A DNA stretch of 64,000 nucleotides from Paenibacillus alba. Its GTDB lineage: Bacteria; Bacillota; Bacilli; Paenibacillales; NBRC-103111. The stretch is from positions 62,001 through 126,000 of the forward strand of contig NZ_JABMKZ010000012.1 in NCBI RefSeq assembly GCF_013204855.1. The letters run 5' to 3'. A program made the translations under genes and the position numbers. The notes below the pieces were generated by a model. It saw only the letters and a list, made by a program, of their open reading frames with translations. It ran no database searches and was not told the DNA's origin. Of the stretch, positions 58,110-64,000 are shown in pieces; the stretch's first letter is position 1, and each line of letters starts with the position of its first letter.

Positions 58110-59273
58110 TTACAGTGACATGCGATAAATGTTCACGACGTCCTCGCGCGACAGCTTCTTAAAGTTGCCGAAATCGCCGTAAATCATGGCCTTGTCTGCC
58201 ATCACTTCGATGCTGGACTCGTCGATATCGTAGTCTGCCAGTTTGCTTGGCGCACCGATGGAAGCCAGGAAATCGCGGAGTGCCGCAATCCCTTCCTCGG
58301 CAACTTGACGGTCCGTTTTGCTGGACGCATCAATGTCGAAGACGCGCTGAGCGAATTGTTTGAACCGCGGCACGTTGGCATCGAGTGTGTAGGTCATCCA
58401 GTTCGGAAAGAGGATGGCTAAGCCGCCGCCGTGCGGAATATCGTGAACCGCGGATACGGCATGCTCCAGATTATGCGTGGCCCAATCCCCGCGAACGCCC
58501 ATGCTTAGAGTACCGTTGAGCGCCATCGTGCCGCTATATAGAATCGTGGCACGCTCCTCCAGATTCTCCAGATCCTGAAGCAGGCGTGGTGCCGTATCGA
58601 TCACGGTGCGAAGAATGGTCTCACAGAAGCCATCCTGCAAAGGCGTATTTGTTGTATGATGGAAATATTGCTCAAAGACATGGGACATGATATCTACGAT
58701 ACCGTAAACGGTTTGGTTTTCAGGCAAAGAAGTGGTATGAGCCGGGTCGAGAATTGAAAATTTCGGGAAGGCGAACGGGCTGCCCCAGCCGAGCTTTTCT
58801 TTTGTTTCCCAGTTGGTGATAACAGAACCGGAATTCATCTCCGAGCCAGTCGCGGCAATAGTGAGAACTGTTCCGAGCGGCAGCGCACCTGTAGGGGAGG
58901 CTTTGCGTGTCACAATATCCCAGAAGTCACCGGCGTATTTAGCGCCTACGGCAATCGCTTTGGCACAATCGATAACGCTTCCCCCGCCAACTGCGAGCAC
59001 AAGATCGATGTTCTGGTTGCGGCACAATTCGACTCCTCGATGAACGGTAGTCAATCTCGGATTGGGCTCAACACCGCTAAGCTCGAAGACATGGGCGTCA
59101 ATGACTTTTAGCAAATGAAGGACATTCGAATAAATCCCATTTTGTTTAATACTTCCGCCGCCATAGACGAGCAGCACGTTTTTGCCGTATTTAGGTACCT
59201 CAGCTGTTAATTTCTCCAGTTGCCCCTGACCGAAATGCAGTGTGGTTGGATTATAAAATGTAAAAGTATTCAT
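58110..59273 (-). CDS. Iron-containing alcohol dehydrogenase, butanol dehydrogenase-like
   Basis: 387 aa, full length for the Fe-ADH family. NAD(P) motif [13 protein letters not shown] (about 96-108). Metal ligands are expected at the Asp near residue 194 and at the histidines of [17 protein letters not shown] and the last His-rich turn. Relatives are NADPH-dependent butanol dehydrogenases (YugJ/YugK, BdhA). GAGGAGG seven bases before the ATG. Single gene. The natural substrate is not readable. Confidence 0.92.
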   Translation of the reverse strand: MNTFTFYNPTTLHFGQGQLEKLTAEVPKYGKNVLLVYGGGSIKQNGIYSNVLHLLKVIDAHVFELSGVEPNPRLTTVHRGVELCRNQNIDLVLAVGGGSVIDCAKAIAVGAKYAGDFWDIVTRKASPTGALPLGTVLTIAATGSEMNSGSVITNWETKEKLGWGSPFAFPKFSILDPAHTTSLPENQTVYGIVDIMSHVFEQYFHHTTNTPLQDGFCETILRTVIDTAPRLLQDLENLEERATILYSGTMALNGTLSMGVRGDWATHNLEHAVSAVHDIPHGGGLAILFPNWMTYTLDANVPRFKQFAQRVFDIDASSKTDRQVAEEGIAALRDFLASIGAPSKLADYDIDESSIEVMADKAMIYGDFGNFKKLSREDVVNIYRMSL

Positions 59274-59551
59274 TGGTGTGCCTCCTCTGTGAATCTGTAG
59301 GAAAGTTGGACGTACTAGTTTTCATTGTATAGAAAGCAGCTTGAAAAACAAAATAAGCCCTTCCTAAAGACAAACCGCCTTTACAATCAGGTTACCCTAT
59401 CCAGAGCTGGATGAATCTAATTGTCGAAAATTAAGTGGGCTATTTGATCCATATTGGAACTTTAACCGTTAGGAAAGTAGCGTCCCTCTTATCTATAAGC
59501 GTAATATAGAATCTACATGTATAATTCCATTTTCAGGGAAGTGATAGCAGC

Positions 59552-60583
59552 ATGCTGGCGACTAGACGGTCGGATCATATTTTGGAAATTGCTTATAGTT
59601 GTGTTAGGTGGTTTTTGGTGCCGACGTCGACTCTCTTATTTCTCAACTACTATCATCGAACAACGACAGATCTTATCATTTTTGTGGTACTATTCGTTTT
59701 AGCGGTGACGTATATGGCGGTTACGGAAATTGCCATCCATCGGAGCCCTGTTGATTCAGTGTTCTACCGATATGTGACGAGAATTGGCGTGTTTATGGAT
59801 TATACGGCGTTTCTTGCAATTATTTCACTTACAGGGGGAACCAACAGTCCCTTGTATCCGATAGCTTATTTAGTTCTGTTGCATGCGTCGCTCTATTGGA
59901 GTTTGGTTGGCGCTATCGTTGCGGTAATTATGGTGATTATTGGCTATATCGGTGTTGTCTTATGGGTAGATGGCGGATTTATGCAGCAGGAGATGCCGCG
60001 GCATTTGTTTAATTTTGCTTTTTTGATCATGATCGGTGTGATTGGCGGCATTATCGTAGCGCGGGAGCGAAAGCATTTTGTAGAGAAAGGAATTTTTGAG
60101 AATTTAGCTAAAAAAGATTACCTTACGGGGCTGTATAATCATCGCAGCTTTCAAGAGCAGATCAGAGAAACGATTGTGCAGAAGAAGCATTTTTGCCTCG
60201 TTATGGGGGATATTGATTACTTCAAAAAAATTAACGATCAATATGGCCATCAAGTGGGGGATGCGGTTTTAAGAGCTATCGGGACTTTGCTGAATTCTGT
60301 TATTTCTGCTAATCAAGGCAGTGCTTTCCGTTACGGCGGAGAGGAGTTTGCCCTTATTTTATATACGCAAGATCAGCAAGAAGCAACGGAGATACTACGT
60401 CAATTCATGGACAAGCTTAGTATGCTGGAATTCGGTGCGGATATCGCTAAGTTCCCTATCACGATGAGCTTCGGTGCGACCATTCGCAACAAAGAACAGA
60501 GAACGACGGAACTGGTAGCCGCAGCGGATTCCCTGTTGTATGCAGCCAAAGAGCAAGGCAGAGATCGCTTAATTTGGGGATAG
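59552..60583 (+). CDS. Membrane GGDEF diguanylate cyclase
   Basis: 343 aa. Six predicted helices in the N-terminal 170 residues, a short coiled link, then a GGDEF domain with the active-site loop RYGGEEF and DIDYFKKIND for nucleotide and metal. The RxxD inhibition site normally five residues before GGEEF is absent (NQGSAFR), so product feedback is unlikely. It should make cyclic di-GMP. GGGAAGTG precedes the ATG. Its signal is unknown. Confidence 0.92.
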   Translation: MLATRRSDHILEIAYSCVRWFLVPTSTLLFLNYYHRTTTDLIIFVVLFVLAVTYMAVTEIAIHRSPVDSVFYRYVTRIGVFMDYTAFLAIISLTGGTNSPLYPIAYLVLLHASLYWSLVGAIVAVIMVIIGYIGVVLWVDGGFMQQEMPRHLFNFAFLIMIGVIGGIIVARERKHFVEKGIFENLAKKDYLTGLYNHRSFQEQIRETIVQKKHFCLVMGDIDYFKKINDQYGHQVGDAVLRAIGTLLNSVISANQGSAFRYGGEEFALILYTQDQQEATEILRQFMDKLSMLEFGADIAKFPITMSFGATIRNKEQRTTELVAAADSLLYAAKEQGRDRLIWG

Positions 60584-60621
60584 AAACAACATTTGCAGAT
60601 GCTCAAGAGGAGGAAGTTAAG

Positions 60622-61017
60622 ATGGCCACATTAACACCGTACATTTATAGTAGTGATGCAAGAAAACAAGCTGATTTCTATGTGAAGGCGTTGGGTGGGG
60701 AAATTGTCAGCCTGCGCACCTTTGCAGATATGCCTGGTGTTGAGGAATCAGAGAAAAATAGGGTGATGCATGTGGAGCTTCAATTGCTCGGATTGCGTTT
60801 TTTTATGGCTGATTCGGGTACGAACACGGTAGAACGAGGTCATGGACTGGATCTGACACTAGAAGTGAAAAGTGAAGAAGAAGGGCGCCGTATTTTTGAA
60901 GCTCTGTCGGATGGCGGTGTTGTGAAAATGCCTTTTGCCCGCATGTTTTGGGGGACGATGTTCGGTCGACTTGTCGATCCTTTTGGGGTTTGTTGGCAGG
61001 TATCAACAGAAGCTTAA
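60622..61017 (+). CDS. VOC-family (PhnB/glyoxalase-like) protein
   Basis: 131 aa with two beta-alpha-beta-beta-beta modules: YIYSSDARKQADFYVKALGG and, in the second half, MFWGTMFGRLVDPFGVCW. This is the PhnB-like branch of VOC proteins. GAGGAGG before the ATG at 60622; the frame is open to 60574 and overlaps the GGDEF gene end. 23 bp before the MerR gene, so probably co-transcribed. Substrate unknown. Confidence 0.9.
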   Translation: MATLTPYIYSSDARKQADFYVKALGGEIVSLRTFADMPGVEESEKNRVMHVELQLLGLRFFMADSGTNTVERGHGLDLTLEVKSEEEGRRIFEALSDGGVVKMPFARMFWGTMFGRLVDPFGVCWQVSTEA

Positions 61018-61040
61018 GTGGGTCAGGGGGAAATCGAATC

Positions 61041-61892
61041 ATGAAAGGATACTCTGTAGGGCAGACGGCTAGAATATGCCAGACCTCGATTCAAACGCTC
61101 CATTTCTACGATAAAATAGGGCTTGTAAAGCCGCATCGTGTAGATCACCAGAATGGCTACCGCTATTACTCCAGCCAAGATATTCTGGCGGTTAAGATTG
61201 TTCAGGACCTGCAAGGCATGCAGTTTACGCTGGAGCAGATCGGCCAGATGTTCAAGGACAACAACACGGCGAGCATCCCGGAGTTGATGAGTGCCAAGAA
61301 GGCAGAGGCACAAGCGGCGATTCGCTCACTCGAGTCCGTAGTTGAGTCCATTGATGAAAGATTGCGGGATTTGGAAATTCATCATCAGCTGCGCAAAGCG
61401 TTCGAGCATACGGAATATTATCTAGAGCTGAAGACGTATCCAGACCGGTATATAGCTTTCGAAAGGAAAAATGATGTATGCGGGATGGAATCTTCTGTTA
61501 TACGGTTTATGGCCTTGTTAGACAGGGTCAAAGAGAACGGATTGACGGTAGACGGTCACATCTGGACGATCTATCATGAAGATTTGCTGACATTTGATCG
61601 AAATGACTCTGATATTGAGGTATGTGTGCCGCTGCTGGCGAGCGAGATTGAACCGTCCTTCACCAGGTGGTTGCCGGGCGGAGAGTACATCTCTGCTGTC
61701 TATGCCGGGTTTCCCGATGAAGAAACGTGCAAAGGGCTATACAAGCGGTTGCGAGAATGGATGATCATGAATGGCTATGAAGAGAACGGTCCTGTGCTGG
61801 AGCGATACTTGATTGATTTTACTCATATGAGGAATACAGATGAATTTATTGTTGATTTGCAAATTCCTGTGAAACGTGTATTGACCCTATAG
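61041..61892 (+). CDS. MerR-family regulator with effector-binding domain
   Basis: 283 aa. N-terminal winged helix (SVGQTARICQTSIQTLHFYDKIGL, then GYRYYSSQDI), a dimerising coiled coil (about 80-120), and a C-terminal GyrI/BmrR-like effector domain of about 150 residues (YPDRYIAFERKN, LPGGEYISAVYAGF). It should respond to a small hydrophobic ligand. AGGGGG ten bases before the ATG at 61041. Lies between the VOC gene and the epimerase gene, either of which may be a target. Confidence 0.92.
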   Translation: MKGYSVGQTARICQTSIQTLHFYDKIGLVKPHRVDHQNGYRYYSSQDILAVKIVQDLQGMQFTLEQIGQMFKDNNTASIPELMSAKKAEAQAAIRSLESVVESIDERLRDLEIHHQLRKAFEHTEYYLELKTYPDRYIAFERKNDVCGMESSVIRFMALLDRVKENGLTVDGHIWTIYHEDLLTFDRNDSDIEVCVPLLASEIEPSFTRWLPGGEYISAVYAGFPDEETCKGLYKRLREWMIMNGYEENGPVLERYLIDFTHMRNTDEFIVDLQIPVKRVLTL

Positions 61893-61912
61893 CTGCTATA
61901 GGGTTTATTTTT
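61884..61912 (+). terminator. Terminator overlapping the MerR stop codon
   Basis: Perfect 9-bp stem ACCCTATAG / CTATAGGGT with loop CTG, then TTATTTTT. The stop codon lies within the 5' arm. Confidence 0.85.
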
Positions 61913-61960
61913 ATTTCATAAGGCTAATAAGCTGGCGAAAAACGCCAAGGAGGATGCGAG

Positions 61961-62890
61961 ATGGAAGTGATATTGGGAGCAGGTCCGCTGGGCAGAGCAG
62001 TCATGAAGGAGTTATTGAAAAGAGGGAACCGTGTAAGGTTGGTGAGTTCCTCGGGAAAAGCGGATGTGCCCTCTGGTGTAGAGATCGTTCAGGCTGACCT
62101 GATGAGTGAAAGCGGTGCATTAGCTGCGATCAAGGGAGCGAATAACGTCTTTCAATGCGCAGCTCCGCCGTATCATAAGTGGGAAGGCTTATTTCAGCAG
62201 ATGATGGGCCATATTGCGCACGCGGCATCGTATCATCAGGCCAATCTTATTATGGGGGATAACCTGTATATGTATGGAGAAGTGAAAGGGCCTATTCATG
62301 AAGGGTTGCCTTATAGAGCCTATACCCGCAAGGGAAAGGTAAGGGCTGAGCTGGCTCGAAATCTGCTCAACCTGCATGATACAGGCACGTTAAAGGTAAC
62401 GATTGGCCGAGGATCTGATTTCTACGGTCCACATGCTCGGAATTCCTCGTATGGTGACCGTTTTTTTGGTTCACTGACGAAGGGGAAGGCCGTTTCGCTG
62501 TTGGGAAATCCGGATGAATTGCACACGGTCACGTATGTGGAGGATTTCGGGCGAGCACTGGTTATCCTAAGTGAGCATGAGGAGGCTTTCGGCCAAGTGT
62601 GGCATGTCCCGCATGCCGAGACTGTGAGCGCCCGCAAATTCACAGAACTAGCCTATGAAGTTGCTGGACACGCTCCGCGTATCGGTACAATGGGTCGCGG
62701 GATGCTTCGTTTGGGTGGTCTGTTCATACCCGCGGCGAAAGAAGTTGTGGAGATGCTGTATGCGTTTGAGCAGCCTTTTGTGATGGATTGTACGAAATTC
62801 ACGAAGCGCTTTGGTAAGGAAATGGCACCAACACCTCTACGCGCTGCGCTTGAACAGACCATCGCTTGGTATCGTCAGCAGTCCAAATAA
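61961..62890 (+). CDS. NAD-dependent epimerase/dehydratase-like protein
   Basis: 309 aa with an extended-SDR Rossmann start (VILGAGPLGRAVMKELL), AAPPYHKW and a YxxxK-like YTRKGKVRAE segment. Similar proteins are annotated as NAD(P)-binding oxidoreductases of unknown substrate. AAGGAGG-like site before the ATG. Monocistronic between the MerR terminator and the exporter gene. Confidence 0.88.
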   Translation: MEVILGAGPLGRAVMKELLKRGNRVRLVSSSGKADVPSGVEIVQADLMSESGALAAIKGANNVFQCAAPPYHKWEGLFQQMMGHIAHAASYHQANLIMGDNLYMYGEVKGPIHEGLPYRAYTRKGKVRAELARNLLNLHDTGTLKVTIGRGSDFYGPHARNSSYGDRFFGSLTKGKAVSLLGNPDELHTVTYVEDFGRALVILSEHEEAFGQVWHVPHAETVSARKFTELAYEVAGHAPRIGTMGRGMLRLGGLFIPAAKEVVEMLYAFEQPFVMDCTKFTKRFGKEMAPTPLRAALEQTIAWYRQQSK

Positions 62891-63018
62891 CCAACTACAC
62901 CTGCCGACCGATTCATTTTGTTTATATTCCGTTTAAAATTGATGTGTATGATCAGGTTAAAGAAGTAGAACATACACAGACGGATCATAAGCATCCGATC
63001 GGCAAAGGAGTAGGAGAT

Positions 63019-64000
63019 ATGACTACAACAAGGAAAGAAGAGCTCAGGGGCAAGAGCAACTGGCGCGGGTTCATCCGCTTGCTTCTCCAGACGAATCCCC
63101 CCAAGCTCGTACTCGGCATAGCATTAGGTTTAAGTGTTATTTCAACGTTAGTAGGCTTGGTCATACCATTGTTCACCAAAAATGTCGTGGATAGCTTCTC
63201 CATCGACTCTCTAAACTGGCTGCAGATTAGCGGGATGGCGATTGCTTTCGTAGCCTCAGCAGTTGCCTCCGGGGTATCCGTGTACTTGCTCAATTTAGCA
63301 GGACAGCGTGTAGTAGCAGGAATCAGGGATCGGCTTTGGAAAAAGCTGCTCGTGCTGCCCGTTAGCTATTATGACAATCATCAAACGGGTGATACGATCT
63401 CACGGATGACGAATGATACCGCTGTGATTAAAGGCTTGATTGCCGAGCATATGTCGGGCTTCATTACAGGCATCATTGCCATTATCGGTTCGATCGTAGT
63501 TCTGCTTTATATGGATTGGAAAATGACATTGATCATGTTCAGCGTATTCCCATTAGCTTTCATTATCTTGTTCCCGTTAGGGCGGCAAATGTTCAAAGTA
63601 TCCAAAGGCCTGCAAGCGGAGACCGCCAGTTTCACTTCGGTACTCAATCGAGTATTGTCTGAAATCCGCTTAGTGAAAGCGGCCAATGCGGAACCGGTTG
63701 AGTATAAAGAAGGCAGCACGGGCATTCAGAAGCTTTTCAAATTTGGGCTGAAAGAAGGCCGCATTCAAGCGCTGATGGCGCCGCTCGTTACCTTCGTCAT
63801 GCTGATGCTATTCGTCGTCTTATTCGGCTACGGCGGTATGCGTGTCGCCTCCGGGGCAATTTCTGCCGGTCAACTGGTGGCGTTCATGTTGTATTTGTTC
63901 CAAATTGTTATGCCGATTACCCAAATCACACAGTTCTTCAATCAAGCGCAGAAAGCGATGGGCGCTACGGATACGATCCTGAATGTTCTAGATTATGAAG
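63019..64000 (+). CDS. ABC exporter, BmrA/MsbA type (5' part, runs off window)
   Basis: 327 residues visible: a full six-helix transmembrane domain of a half-size ABC exporter, with the intracellular loop YYDNHQTGDTISRMTNDT typical of BmrA/LmrA-type multidrug or lipid exporters. The ATPase lies beyond the edge. AAAGGAG upstream of the ATG at 63019. The leader (62891-63018) is A+T-rich but I do not fix a promoter in it. Confidence 0.92.
   Translation, partial: MTTTRKEELRGKSNWRGFIRLLLQTNPPKLVLGIALGLSVISTLVGLVIPLFTKNVVDSFSIDSLNWLQISGMAIAFVASAVASGVSVYLLNLAGQRVVAGIRDRLWKKLLVLPVSYYDNHQTGDTISRMTNDTAVIKGLIAEHMSGFITGIIAIIGSIVVLLYMDWKMTLIMFSVFPLAFIILFPLGRQMFKVSKGLQAETASFTSVLNRVLSEIRLVKAANAEPVEYKEGSTGIQKLFKFGLKEGRIQALMAPLVTFVMLMLFVVLFGYGGMRVASGAISAGQLVAFMLYLFQIVMPITQITQFFNQAQKAMGATDTILNVLDYE

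Overview
The window looks like a chromosomal segment of a Paenibacillus-type firmicute. The reasons are three separate carbohydrate ABC importers, each with its own YesM-type histidine kinase and AraC-type response regulator; lipobox binding proteins; AGGAGG ribosome binding sites with GTG and TTG starts; a YdjO cold protein; and a variant purine riboswitch in front of an 8-oxoguanine-deaminase-like gene, an arrangement I know from Paenibacillaceae. I see no rRNA, tRNA, CRISPR array, prophage or insertion sequence.

Layout. 1-7.7 kb (minus strand) is one operon: OmpR-type regulator, histidine kinase, unknown membrane-anchored protein, binding protein, fused double permease, ATPase, and a second binding protein cut by the window edge. 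7.9-10.1 kb holds a polysaccharide deacetylase and a fatty acid desaturase. 10.2-24.0 kb is a uronic-acid-polysaccharide locus: LplB/LplC-type permeases, binding protein, AraC regulator, kinase, a short-chain dehydrogenase and two heparinase II/III-type lyases; a DUF gene on the opposite strand splits it. Three copies of a 36-bp element lie in front of the permease and binding-protein genes.

24.0-26.9 kb is a strikingly A+T-rich island: a stand-alone LuxR-type HTH protein, a secreted CxxC protein, an orphan solute-binding lipoprotein and a two-helix membrane protein. The first two genes share a 14-bp element in their promoters. This is the best candidate for an undescribed system. 27.0-33.3 kb is the second sugar importer with kinase and regulator. 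33.5-38.1 kb holds an NlpC/P60 hydrolase, a TetR regulator, a signal-peptidase-like lipoprotein lacking the catalytic residues, a 3 x 112 bp tandem repeat, an SDR, a MazG-like protein, an Xre regulator and a cold shock gene. 38.2-45.0 kb (minus) is the third sugar importer; its two transcription units carry the same activator-like box next to the -35.

45.1-52.2 kb holds a YVTN beta-propeller, low-complexity tetranucleotide DNA, a frameshifted amidohydrolase, the riboswitch-controlled deaminase, and a multicopper oxidase whose type-1 copper cysteine is a phenylalanine. 52.2-64 kb holds a second cold shock gene, ydjO, an M23 peptidase, a potassium channel, a Cas4-like/DinG-type nuclease-helicase, an iron-type alcohol dehydrogenase, a GGDEF protein, a VOC protein, a MerR regulator, a Rossmann epimerase and the start of an ABC exporter.

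Themes: sensing and import of plant or microbial polysaccharide fragments; cell-wall editing; and cold response (desaturase, two csp genes, ydjO). The two csp leaders share a terminator-like hairpin whose pairing is kept despite sequence changes.
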